From assembly GCA_017939945.1 (NCBI GenBank), contig JAGAZS010000281.1, forward strand, positions 1-6,539: a stretch of 6,539 nt of DNA, written 5' to 3'. Both the position numbers and the translations under genes were made by a program. This stretch comes from Schwartzia sp. (in: firmicutes). Lineage in GTDB: Bacteria > Bacillota > Negativicutes > Selenomonadales > Selenomonadaceae. Positions 1 through 6,392 of the stretch are shown here, piece after piece. The notes beneath the pieces are model-generated. The model searched no databases. It saw only the letters and a program-made list of their open reading frames with translations, and had not been told where the DNA came from. Each line of letters starts with the position of its first letter. Within the stretch, counting starts at the first letter, position 1.

Positions 1-96
1 CCCGTCGCTCTCCGATGCCCGCGCCATCTGCCCCGCAAACGCGGACAATACGAGAAAGAAAACGCAGAGCAGCAAGACAACTCTATTTTTTCGCAT
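1..96 (-). CDS. Secreted protein of unknown function, N-terminal fragment (cut by window edge)
   Basis: Only the first 32 codons are inside the window, starting at ATG 94-96 and reading off the left edge. The fragment begins MRKNR, continues with a hydrophobic run (residues about 6-20, VVLLLCVFFLVLSAFA) and reaches small residues that fit signal peptidase I cleavage, after SAFA or after ARA near residue 27. No lipobox cysteine is seen, so it looks like an ordinary Sec signal peptide rather than a lipoprotein. The start is supported by AAGGAG (bases 106-111, minus strand), 9 bases before the ATG. The site lies immediately beyond the stop of the peptidase gene, with only 16 bases between the two coding regions, so the two are probably co-transcribed. 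The mature domain is outside the window, so no function can be given. Confidence 0.75.
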   Translation of the reverse strand, partial: MRKNRVVLLLCVFFLVLSAFAGQMARASESDG

Positions 97-112
97 CAGT
101 CAACACTCCTTT

Positions 113-3031
113 TTAATCCATCGCCCGCACAATGCGGCTGAAGAGCTTTTCATTCTCCTTGACCTTCTCCTCGCCGCCGAAGACGCAGAACGTGTCCTTT
201 TTCATGCACGCCTCGATAATCGGCGCCAGAGCGCGGATCGCCCCCTCATCCGCCGAAAGCACTTCGTCGCGTTCCTTTTGGCGATCCTCCTGCGTGATCC
301 CGCGCAGATACAGCATCGCGGCAAGGCTGCCTTTCATTTGCGGCGTCAGCGGCGTGTCAAGAGTCGAGATTGTGCCGATGATATATTTCGTCATTTCCCG
401 CTCCGACGCCTTGAAGTTTTTCAGGTAATCGGCAATCTCGTCGTAAACTTGCAGTGTCTCGACAAGATTCGGGTCGCGGTATGAGGTGAACAGCATCAGG
501 CCGTTCCGCGCGAACTGCGCCGACGCGCCGTAAGCGCCGCCCTGCACGCGGAGCCGCGTCCAGAGATAGCCGTACCGCATGACGGTTTCCAGCACGCGCA
601 TCGCACCGGTGAATTTATAGCCGAGGCGGACGTAATTCTCACCCTTGCCGACATACTGGACACGGCTCGACGTGACCAGCGCCTCGTTTTTCACTTCGTT
701 GTCTTTCGGCTGCTTCGCCGCCGGATACTCCTTGTCGTTCAAAGCGTCGAGCAACGCGGAAAGCGCTGTCTCCACCGCCGGATAATCCTTCTTCTCGACG
801 GTCACGCCGAGGATCAGACCGCGCTTCGTGAACATCTGCTCCAAAAGCGCCGAAAGCCGCTGATCCGTCTCCACCGCCCGTTCCTCAAAATGGGCGTCCA
901 GCTCTTTCAGGAATTGATAATAGGAAAGGAAGGCCCCGTCCTCGAAACGGCTCGCCGGCGCGAAATACGAGCTGAGGCGCGCCGCCATGACGCGGTTCGG
1001 CGCGTTCAGGATCTGCCGCTCCACGCCCGCCAGCGTCTGCTTGATCAATTCGCGCATCCGCTTCGCGTCGGAGAAACGCGATTTCGTCAGAATCTCCGCA
1101 AGCAGCTTTCCAAGCTCGGGCAGCTTCCGAACAAGCACCCGCGCCTTGACGACAGTCTTGACGAACCAATCGTCCGTCGTGCTGCCTTTCGTCACCGCCA
1201 CCACATCGTAATTGAGTCCGCCCGTATGGAGATTCGCCAGGTTCGTCAGTTCCGCGTAGGAATGCTCGTCCGTGTCTACCGCGCCGAGCATATCGCATAA
1301 CAGATACGCGTAATGCTGCTGCTCCGGCGCGATCGACGCGCCGTCAAAGTACAGCGAAAGATACGCGATGCCGTTGGTATGGATATCGCTGAACAGCACT
1401 TCCCGCCCTTGCAGCTCTTTTTTCTCCAGCGGGATCTTCTCCGCGTCCTTGCGGATGTCCGAAAGCTTCAGCAGCGGAATCTTTTCCAACATCTCCGGCG
1501 CGTCCGGCGTCTGCTGGAGTTCCTTCAGCCGCGCCGTCTGGCGGATAATCGCCTCGATCTCCTGCGCGCTCATCGCAGCCTTTTTTTCCGCCAGCTTCTT
1601 TTCCGTCGCCGCCTCGCGCTCCGCCGCCATCGTTTGGCTCGGCTTCATCGTGACGAGAACTTTATGCGGATTGTCGAGCACGCAGCGACGCAGCATATCC
1701 TCGAAAAGCCCGTTGTCCAGTCCTTCCCTGAGCGTCTTGAATTCTTTCTCATAGAAAAGCGGCTCCGCCGGATCGCCGCCGTACAGCCAATGGGTCATCA
1801 CCGCAAGATTATAGACAAGCCCCTTCGGCGTCGAGGCGAAATCCGATTCCCTCGTCTTGAATTCCAGATAATTGAGCGACGCCTCAAGCAATGTGCGGTC
1901 AATGCCGTCCTTCGCGAGACGGCCGATCGTGTCCGTTACGACCTGATAAAAGCGCTCCGCGTCCTCCGGCTCGGCGTTCGTCACCTCAATGGCAAGATTC
2001 GGCTGGGAAATCTGCGCCTCCAGCGACGCCGTCACGTCCTTGCCGATTCCCGCGTCCATCAGCGCCTGCGTCACCGGCGCGGCGTCCGTCATGAAAAGCG
2101 CGTGGGTCAGGATACTCATCGCCGCCCGCGTCAACCGGTCGCCCGCGTCGCAAACGATCATGCCCAATGCAAGATACGTCTTTTCCTTCGTGTCCTCCTC
2201 GGCGCCCACCGGATACTCCGCCGTAACGCGCTTCATCGTATCGAACCGCGGCTGCTTCTTCAGCGCAGAGTCGACCTCCAGCCGCGAAAAATCCGACAGA
2301 TACGCCTCATCGATAAACGCCAGCGTCCCGTCGATATCCATATCGCCATACAGATAGATGTAGCTGTTCGAAGGATGATAATATTTTTTGTGGAACGCCG
2401 CGAAGCTCTCCTGCGTGATGTCAGGGATCTTCTCGGGATTGCCGCCCGACTCGAAGGCGTAAGCCGTATCGGGATAGAGGCGCTTCAAAAGCTCCGTCTC
2501 CAAGAGATCCTCCGGCGACGAGGTCGCGCCCTTCATCTCGTTGTAAACGACGCCGCTGTAACGAAGCGGGGCGTCGGGGCTGTCGATCTCGTAGTGCCAG
2601 CCCTCCTGCAAAAGCACCTCCGGCTTTTCATGCATCCGCGGATAAAATACCGCGTCGAGGTAGACGTCCATCAGATTGCGGAAATCCTGCGCGTTGCGGC
2701 TGGCCACCGGATACATCGTCTTGTCCGGGAACGTCATCGCGTTCAGGAACGTATTCAGCGAGCCCTTGACCAGCTCGACGAACGGCTCCTTCAACGGGAA
2801 CTTCCGCGAGCCGCAGAGCGTCGAATGCTCGACGATATGCGCGGCGCCCGTGTCGTCGATCGGCGGCGTGCGGAACGAAATCGAGAACACCTTGTTGTCG
2901 TCGTCGTTTTTCACATAAAACAGCCGCGCGCCGCTTTTTTCATGCTCGAAAAGAAAGCACTGCGAAGCAATCTCCGGCACTTCCTTGGTCTCCTTCAGCA
3001 AAAAACCGTGTATTTTGTCGTTCACCTGCAT
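113..3031 (-). CDS. PreP-like M16C zinc metallopeptidase (insulinase family)
   Basis: This is a 972-residue cytosolic peptidase of the M16C (presequence protease/falcilysin) group, which closes around and degrades short unfolded peptides. The inverted zinc motif HIVEH (H65, E68, H69) is followed by the third ligand E165 in VVYNEMKG. The 96-residue gap between H69 and E165 is the spacing I recall for plant PreP. The C-terminal half carries RVQGGAYG with R828 and Y834, matching the Arg/Tyr pair that completes the PreP active site. Rough layout: catalytic M16 domain 45-200, inactive M16 domain 215-400, M16C-associated linker region with a charged helical hinge about 460-710, and the second M16 pair to the end. 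Full length is normal for the family, and no signal peptide or membrane segment is visible. The start is fixed by AGGAGGAG at 3037-3044, 5 bases before the ATG. The gene has its own promoter and leads into the secreted-protein gene downstream. The physiological substrate is unknown. Confidence 0.95.
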   Translation of the reverse strand: MQVNDKIHGFLLKETKEVPEIASQCFLFEHEKSGARLFYVKNDDDNKVFSISFRTPPIDDTGAAHIVEHSTLCGSRKFPLKEPFVELVKGSLNTFLNAMTFPDKTMYPVASRNAQDFRNLMDVYLDAVFYPRMHEKPEVLLQEGWHYEIDSPDAPLRYSGVVYNEMKGATSSPEDLLETELLKRLYPDTAYAFESGGNPEKIPDITQESFAAFHKKYYHPSNSYIYLYGDMDIDGTLAFIDEAYLSDFSRLEVDSALKKQPRFDTMKRVTAEYPVGAEEDTKEKTYLALGMIVCDAGDRLTRAAMSILTHALFMTDAAPVTQALMDAGIGKDVTASLEAQISQPNLAIEVTNAEPEDAERFYQVVTDTIGRLAKDGIDRTLLEASLNYLEFKTRESDFASTPKGLVYNLAVMTHWLYGGDPAEPLFYEKEFKTLREGLDNGLFEDMLRRCVLDNPHKVLVTMKPSQTMAAEREAATEKKLAEKKAAMSAQEIEAIIRQTARLKELQQTPDAPEMLEKIPLLKLSDIRKDAEKIPLEKKELQGREVLFSDIHTNGIAYLSLYFDGASIAPEQQHYAYLLCDMLGAVDTDEHSYAELTNLANLHTGGLNYDVVAVTKGSTTDDWFVKTVVKARVLVRKLPELGKLLAEILTKSRFSDAKRMRELIKQTLAGVERQILNAPNRVMAARLSSYFAPASRFEDGAFLSYYQFLKELDAHFEERAVETDQRLSALLEQMFTKRGLILGVTVEKKDYPAVETALSALLDALNDKEYPAAKQPKDNEVKNEALVTSSRVQYVGKGENYVRLGYKFTGAMRVLETVMRYGYLWTRLRVQGGAYGASAQFARNGLMLFTSYRDPNLVETLQVYDEIADYLKNFKASEREMTKYIIGTISTLDTPLTPQMKGSLAAMLYLRGITQEDRQKERDEVLSADEGAIRALAPIIEACMKKDTFCVFGGEEKVKENEKLFSRIVRAMD

Positions 3032-3036
3032 TGAAA

Positions 3037-3044
3037 CTCCTCCT
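3037..3044 (-). promoter_or_regulatory. Strong ribosome binding site of the M16C peptidase
   Basis: On the minus strand this reads AGGAGGAG, a near-perfect match to the anti-Shine-Dalgarno sequence, 5 bases before the ATG at 3029-3031. It decides the start codon of the peptidase. Confidence 0.85.
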
Positions 3045-3063
3045 AATCTGCAATAACAGAATT

Positions 3064-3072
3064 ATTATAACA
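3064..3072 (-). promoter_or_regulatory. Extended -10 promoter of the M16C peptidase
   Basis: On the minus strand this reads TGTTATAAT: a consensus TATAAT (3064-3069) preceded by the extended -10 TG dinucleotide one base upstream. No good -35 is found at 16-18 bases; the position is taken by the hairpin of the upstream terminator (CCCGCT). An extended -10 promoter can tolerate this. The predicted transcript start, near 3057, gives a leader of about 25 bases containing the ribosome binding site. Confidence 0.6.
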
Positions 3073-3082
3073 CAATCCATAG

Positions 3083-3111
3083 AAAAAGCGGGAGAAAAGT
3101 TTCCCCCGCTT
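3083..3111 (-). terminator. Rho-independent terminator of the diguanylate cyclase gene
   Basis: On the minus strand the sequence forms an 11-base-pair stem (AAGCGGGGGAA with TTCTCCCGCTT, one G-T wobble) closing an ACTT loop at 3086-3111. It runs straight into a T tract (the A run at 3083-3087 on the plus strand). It begins 13 bases after the cyclase stop codon and precedes the peptidase promoter, so it separates two same-strand transcription units. Confidence 0.85.
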
Positions 3112-3124
3112 AACGCGTCAATTC

Positions 3125-4684
3125 CTACTCGCTCCGCACCGCTTTCATTTCCTTCTTCCTGATATACATCGCCTTGTCCGCACGCTTGAACACAGTCTCG
3201 GCTGAACTGTCCGCAGCGGGATCGTAGAAAGCGACGCCGATGGCGGCGGAAATGCGCTCCCACGGTTCCAGCGCCTCGTCCCGCGCCATCTCGTCGAGCT
3301 GTCCGTTGAACTGCGCGAGCAGATCGTCTATGTTCTTGTAATCGCTGTTTTCCAGCACCACGACGAACTCGTCGCCGCCGATGCGGAATACCGGCGAATG
3401 GGCGAAAATCACGCAGACCAGTCGGCAAAGCTTCTTGATGGCGATATTGCCCTGCTCATGCCCATAGGTATCGTTGATTTTCTTCAGGAAATTCAGGTCG
3501 ACCATCGCGATGCCGAATTTCTTTTCGCTGTCGTTTTGCAGATCTCCCTCGACGCGTCGGATTTCCTTGTCGTAAGCCATCTTGTTTCGGATGCCCGTCA
3601 GCGCGTCCCGGTTCGCCAGCTCGTTCATCGCGTCAACCTTTTCCCGCGCCTCGCCGAGCTTCTTCGTCGTTTCCACGAGACTCTTCATGTAATTTTCCAG
3701 CTCGAGGATCATCGCCGCCGCCTGCATCGAAAGCGCAGACAGCTCGTCCCCGCCCGTCGCGTCCTTCTCGATGACGCCGGCAATCGACGCGTCCTTCTCC
3801 GCCGCGTAAATCTGGATATTCTCGCCGAGCCGCACGATCTTCGAGATATAATGACGGTTGATGAACCAAAGCATGCCGAGCACGCAGAAAATCACGATAA
3901 CGCTGACGCCCGCGACCTGCTTGATCGTATTGTCCAGGATGCCCTCGTTGACCGTCTTGACCTCGATTTCCGTGCCGATCAGGCCCAGCTTCTTTCCGTT
4001 GATAATCAGCGGCGTATAGTAAGCGTACGTGTGCCCCCATTCATTGTCCCAGACCTGGGACTTGTCGAGCTTCTTGCCCGTGAACCACGCTTCCCATTGC
4101 ACCGGATATTTTTCCAGCGGATCGAGGTACTCGTCGCCGAGATAGAGGATTTTTCCGTTGCTGTCCTTCTTCGCGGTGCGCTCGCCGTCAATCATATAGA
4201 CCATATAATAAATGTCTTCCTTCGGCACCAGGTAATAGGTGTACGGGATATGGAACGCCGCCCGCGCCTCCTCGAAGGTCAGCAGCCAATACTCATGGTA
4301 ATAAATGAACCACGCCTTCTTGACCTCCTCGTCCATAGCGTCGAACTCGATGTCCACGCCGAAGGTTTTCCCCGGATGGTGCATCGCGAACAGCTTCTCG
4401 TACTCCGCCTGCGCCGCCCGATAATTGTCGAAGTCAAACGGGATATCTACCTCAGCGAAATGCTCCATATAATACTTCTGGTAAATCGCGAAATTTTTCT
4501 TGTCCTGCAGGATCAGCCGTTCCAAATACTCGCCGATCTCACGGATATCCATCTCGCACTGCCGCCGGTAAGACTCCATCTGGCTGTAATAAGTGGCAAG
4601 GCCGCCCAAGACTACCGCAAGAAAAGTGAAAAACGTAAAAATGACCGCGAACTTGAAAAGCAGTCCCTTCCTGTTGGTATCCAT
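3125..4684 (-). CDS. Membrane-bound diguanylate cyclase with extracytoplasmic Cache-like sensor, HAMP and GGDEF domains
   Basis: The likely product is a 519-residue inner-membrane enzyme making cyclic di-GMP from two GTP in response to an external signal. TM1 is at about residues 8-33, an extracytoplasmic sensor at 34-255, and TM2 at about 256-276. The sensor ends in a Cache-type pattern, WGHTYAYYTPLIINGKKLG. A HAMP-like stretch with GGDEL follows (311-315), then a coiled linker (about 325-357) and the GGDEF domain. Signature residues are RDALTG (359-364), metal ligand D396 in VDLNFLKKIND, and the catalytic RIGGDEF (GGDEF 436-440). Two oddities: Asn413 sits where most cyclases have the guanine-contacting Asp (GHEQGN instead of GHxxGD), and the inhibitory RxxD I-site is absent (F427 and S430). 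The start chosen is ATG 4682-4684, preceded by a purine-rich AGGCGGGG. An in-frame ATG at 4712-4714 would add 10 residues but has no ribosome binding site. The ligand of the sensor cannot be read from sequence. Confidence 0.92.
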   Translation of the reverse strand: MDTNRKGLLFKFAVIFTFFTFLAVVLGGLATYYSQMESYRRQCEMDIREIGEYLERLILQDKKNFAIYQKYYMEHFAEVDIPFDFDNYRAAQAEYEKLFAMHHPGKTFGVDIEFDAMDEEVKKAWFIYYHEYWLLTFEEARAAFHIPYTYYLVPKEDIYYMVYMIDGERTAKKDSNGKILYLGDEYLDPLEKYPVQWEAWFTGKKLDKSQVWDNEWGHTYAYYTPLIINGKKLGLIGTEIEVKTVNEGILDNTIKQVAGVSVIVIFCVLGMLWFINRHYISKIVRLGENIQIYAAEKDASIAGVIEKDATGGDELSALSMQAAAMILELENYMKSLVETTKKLGEAREKVDAMNELANRDALTGIRNKMAYDKEIRRVEGDLQNDSEKKFGIAMVDLNFLKKINDTYGHEQGNIAIKKLCRLVCVIFAHSPVFRIGGDEFVVVLENSDYKNIDDLLAQFNGQLDEMARDEALEPWERISAAIGVAFYDPAADSSAETVFKRADKAMYIRKKEMKAVRSE

Positions 4685-4739
4685 GAAAAACGCCCCGCCT
4701 TTCCTGCGTTTCATTTCAATTTAACAAATATTATGTCTT

Positions 4740-4768
4740 ATTTTACCGTATTTTCCCCCGCTTTGCAA
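4740..4768 (-). promoter_or_regulatory. Sigma-A type promoter of the diguanylate cyclase
   Basis: On the minus strand there is TTGCAA (-35, 4763-4768), a spacer of exactly 17 bases, then TAAAAT (-10, 4740-4745). The predicted start of transcription, near 4733, leaves a leader of about 50 bases before the chosen ATG at 4684. The other possible ATG at 4714 would have a leader of only about 20 bases without a ribosome binding site. Confidence 0.55.
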
Positions 4769-4776
4769 TTCGCGAA
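4769..4776. promoter_or_regulatory. Palindrome between divergent -35 boxes, possible operator
   Basis: TTCGCGAA is a perfect 8-base palindrome placed exactly between the -35 box of the leftward cyclase promoter (4763-4768) and that of the rightward YgbA-family promoter (4784-4789). GCAA at 4765-4768 and TTGC at 4780-4783 form an additional loose inverted pair around it. The position suits a regulator acting on both promoters, but the palindrome is short and could be chance. It does not match a known NsrR or FNR-type site that I can recognise. Confidence 0.25.
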
Positions 4777-4783
4777 AATTTGC

Positions 4784-4812
4784 TTGCTTTTCCCCGCGCC
4801 GCAGATTATACT
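4784..4812 (+). promoter_or_regulatory. Sigma-A type promoter of the YgbA-family gene
   Basis: TTGCTT (-35, 4784-4789), a 17-base spacer, then TATACT (-10, 4807-4812). The predicted start of transcription, near 4819, gives a leader of about 35 bases. It points away from the cyclase promoter; the two -35 boxes are 15 bases apart. Confidence 0.6.
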
Positions 4813-4853
4813 AATAAGAACTGAATCTACGGAAATAAAAAGGAGATTGACAC

Positions 4854-5345
4854 ATGGGATTCATGGACAAAATACAAAAATTCCTGCCCGAACGCTTCCG
4901 GAAAAAGAAGGATCCGTCGGAAGGACTGAAGGAAAACCGCCTGAAGGAAAAAGAAAACATCAAGGCGTCCTTCGCCGTCTACTGCAACGCGAACCACGAC
5001 ACGAAGGACGGAAAGCTCTGCCCGAAATGCACGGCGCTGCTGACCAACGTCCTGCTGAAAATCGGGAAATGCAAATACGGAATCACGAAGCCGCTCTGCG
5101 ACCACTGCGACGAGCAATGCTTCGGCGAGGCGGCAAACAAGACCTTCATGGAAATCATGGACGGCTCGCGAAAGGGAATGCTGCTCCATCACCCGATGAT
5201 GACCGTCCGCCACAAGATTACCGGCATGGGCGTCGAATACGCGAAGCAGAAGCAAAACGAAGCGACCAGCAAAAAAGAGGAAGGCCGCATGAAGGCGAAA
5301 GCCGCCAAAGCCAGAAAGCGAAAAGCCCGCAAGAACCCGAAATAA
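4854..5345 (+). CDS. YgbA-family (nitrous oxide-stimulated promoter family) cysteine-rich protein
   Basis: This is a 163-residue soluble protein whose core (about residues 36-122) follows the YgbA_NO family pattern. It has YCxxxH (C44, H48), LCPKC (C56, C59), GKCKYGxxKPLC (C73, C82), CDHC and CDEQC (C85, C89), then a hydrophobic segment with GMLLHHPMMTVRH. Seven conserved cysteines plus histidines suggest a metal or Fe-S site. In enterobacteria the family member is induced by nitrogen oxides under NsrR; the biochemical role is not known to me. The protein is longer than the usual 110-120 residues. It has a charged N-terminal extension (PERFRKKKDPSEG) and a Lys/Arg-rich C-terminal tail from about residue 130, KAKAAKARKRKARK. 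The start is set by AAGGAG (4840-4845), 8 bases before the ATG. It is transcribed alone, divergently from the cyclase gene, and ends at a strong terminator. Confidence 0.88.
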   Translation: MGFMDKIQKFLPERFRKKKDPSEGLKENRLKEKENIKASFAVYCNANHDTKDGKLCPKCTALLTNVLLKIGKCKYGITKPLCDHCDEQCFGEAANKTFMEIMDGSRKGMLLHHPMMTVRHKITGMGVEYAKQKQNEATSKKEEGRMKAKAAKARKRKARKNPK

Positions 5346-5356
5346 AACGAATAACG

Positions 5357-5393
5357 AAAAACGGCGATGCAATCTTAACGCATCGCCGTTTTT
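5357..5393. terminator. Bidirectional rho-independent terminator between convergent genes
   Basis: There is a perfect 14-base-pair inverted repeat (5357-5370 with 5380-5393) around the loop AATCTTAAC. The GC core CGGCGATGC/GCATCGCCG is flanked by AAAAA on the left and TTTTT on the right, so it can stop transcription in both directions. It begins 11 bases after the YgbA-family stop and 13 bases beyond the stop of the leftward MaoC-like gene, serving both. Confidence 0.93.
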
Positions 5394-5406
5394 CATTTGC
5401 CCTCCC

Positions 5407-5964
5407 CTATTTCACGCTTCCTTCCACCAGCGCGGCCTCGCCCCGCACCGTGAACTTCCCTTTTTCTCCCGCCGCGATCGTCAGCGCCTCGCCCGAAAAC
5501 GCGGGGCGGATGAATTTCAGCGTCAGGTTCTTCGCGCCCTCGTATTCCGGCGTCCGAAGGAGCTGCTCCAGGATCAGCAGCCCCGGCACCACCGGCTGCT
5601 CCCCCTGATGGATCGTATTGACGTCGTTCACCGCGTGAACGAACTCGGCGACTTCATTTGGCGTGAACGTATGCCACGGCTTGCCGCCCGTCTCCGGCGT
5701 CTCCTTCGCCGCCTCCGCACGCGCGGCCTCGATCTCCTTTTCCAGATCCTTCGGATCGAACCGCCCCAAAAGCATCGTCAAAGTCAAAGAAGTATCGCCG
5801 ATGCGCCCGCAGGCGATCACCGTCTCCTTCCGGTCCCGCAGCACCGTGAGCCCCTCCGGCTCCTTCATCTCGCCGCCCTGTCGCCAGACAGCCTTCGCAA
5901 TCAAACCGCCCATGAATCGCTCGCCCTTGAGCTGGGCAAGAATGCGTGATACTTCTCGAAGCAT
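5407..5964 (-). CDS. MaoC-like hotdog-fold protein, probable enoyl-CoA hydratase/dehydratase relative
   Basis: The product has up to 185 residues. Its C-terminal half carries the (R)-hydratase signature: FTPNEVAEFVHAVNDVNTIH, with the D-x-N-x-x-H catalytic motif at D114, N116 and H119. PVVPG (124-128) and a helix LLILEQLL follow, with an F-x-x-P-x-x-x-G-E strand near 151-159. Enzymes with this motif add water to or remove it from acyl-CoA or acyl-ACP chains. The loop between the catalytic His and PVVPG is only four residues, shorter than usual. The first 95 residues resemble beta-rich hotdog sequence followed by a charged helix (70-90), but I cannot assign them. The start is uncertain. The ATG at 5964 has only a G-rich GGGGGA ahead of it, while an internal ATG at residue 18 is preceded by AAGGGCGAG. 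The gene follows the PIN toxin after 17 bases with no terminator or good promoter between, so it is probably read from the toxin-antitoxin promoter. The substrate is unknown. Confidence 0.75.
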   Translation of the reverse strand: MLREVSRILAQLKGERFMGGLIAKAVWRQGGEMKEPEGLTVLRDRKETVIACGRIGDTSLTLTMLLGRFDPKDLEKEIEAARAEAAKETPETGGKPWHTFTPNEVAEFVHAVNDVNTIHQGEQPVVPGLLILEQLLRTPEYEGAKNLTLKFIRPAFSGEALTIAAGEKGKFTVRGEAALVEGSVK

Positions 5965-5981
5965 AAAAATCCCCCACGCTT

Positions 5982-6392
5982 TTACTGAATATTTCTCCAG
6001 CCAAGTATATGCAACCCGTGTATACGCGCAAAATGCTTTGCATTATCCGTAACCAAGGTACAGCCGTTCGCCATCGAAATCGCGGCTATGAATACGTCCG
6101 CGTCTTCTATCGTATGCCCTTTATGCAAAGAATCATAAATCTCGATGGCGTATTGAATCGCTTCATCATCCAACGGCAAATGCAGAATCTTATCGTATAA
6201 CGCCTGAAATTGGCGCGCTCGCCCCGACGCGTTTGAGATTCGGAACCCACGCATCACCTCGTAATACACAATCGAAGAAACAGCAATCCTGTCTTCAGGG
6301 CGCACTAAATCATCCAAGAATTGAATTGCCTGTTCATTTTCACGCAGCAACTCAATCATGACATTCGTGTCGAGGTTATAGATTCGGCTCAC
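5982..6392 (-). CDS. vapC: VapC-type PIN-domain ribonuclease toxin
   Basis: This is a 136-residue PIN-domain protein with the full acidic active site: D8 in YNLDTN, E45 in VYYEVMRG, D99 in EDADVFIAA and D116 in TLVTDNAKHF, ending GLHILGW as VapC toxins do. VapC enzymes are Mg-dependent endoribonucleases, often cutting tRNA or rRNA, held inactive by the cognate VapB. The gene starts with GTG (6390-6392). Its first bases overlap the stop codon of the upstream ORF (GTGA, 4-base overlap). AGGGG (6400-6404), 7 bases upstream and inside that ORF, serves as ribosome binding site, which points to translational coupling. Base composition is lower than the neighbours: hand counts give about 43% GC for 6001-6060 and 38% for 6121-6180, against 63% for 5701-5760 in the next gene. 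This is consistent with horizontal acquisition. Confidence 0.92.
   Translation of the reverse strand: MSRIYNLDTNVMIELLRENEQAIQFLDDLVRPEDRIAVSSIVYYEVMRGFRISNASGRARQFQALYDKILHLPLDDEAIQYAIEIYDSLHKGHTIEDADVFIAAISMANGCTLVTDNAKHFARIHGLHILGWRNIQ

Noticed and set aside
1313..3034. Long plus-strand ORF of 573 codons opposite the M16C peptidase
   Set aside because: It is rich in Arg, Leu and His with no domain. It mirrors the GC-rich codon use of the peptidase gene, which has the zinc motif, the active-site Arg/Tyr pair and a strong ribosome binding site.
2940..3428. Minus-strand ORF of 162 codons spanning the cyclase end and the peptidase start
   Set aside because: It is out of frame with both recognised genes and crosses the terminator and the peptidase promoter.
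3740..3754. A second GGDEF-like motif (GGDEL) in the cyclase
   Set aside because: It lies in the HAMP-like segment just after TM2, where a D-E-L pattern is normal. The true catalytic motif is RIGGDEF further on.
4685..4714. Longer start for the cyclase at ATG 4712-4714
   Set aside because: No ribosome binding site precedes it. The internal ATG at 4682-4684 has a purine-rich AGGCGGGG upstream and gives a usual short cytoplasmic leader before TM1.
4827..5396. Minus-strand ORF of 189 codons opposite the YgbA-family gene
   Set aside because: It starts inside the bidirectional terminator hairpin and is the complement of a gene with clear family cysteine motifs and its own promoter.
3398..5608. 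Plus-strand ORF of 736 codons crossing the cyclase, the divergent promoters and the YgbA-family gene
   Set aside because: It runs antisense to the cyclase and then out of frame through the YgbA-family gene and the terminator. Its composition is shadow-like, and no motif or ribosome binding site is seen.
5965..6030. Promoter directly ahead of the MaoC-like gene (minus-strand TTGCAT, 17 bases, TATTCA)
   Set aside because: Each box matches only about half of the consensus and the segment lies within the end of vapC, so it is too weak to report as a feature.
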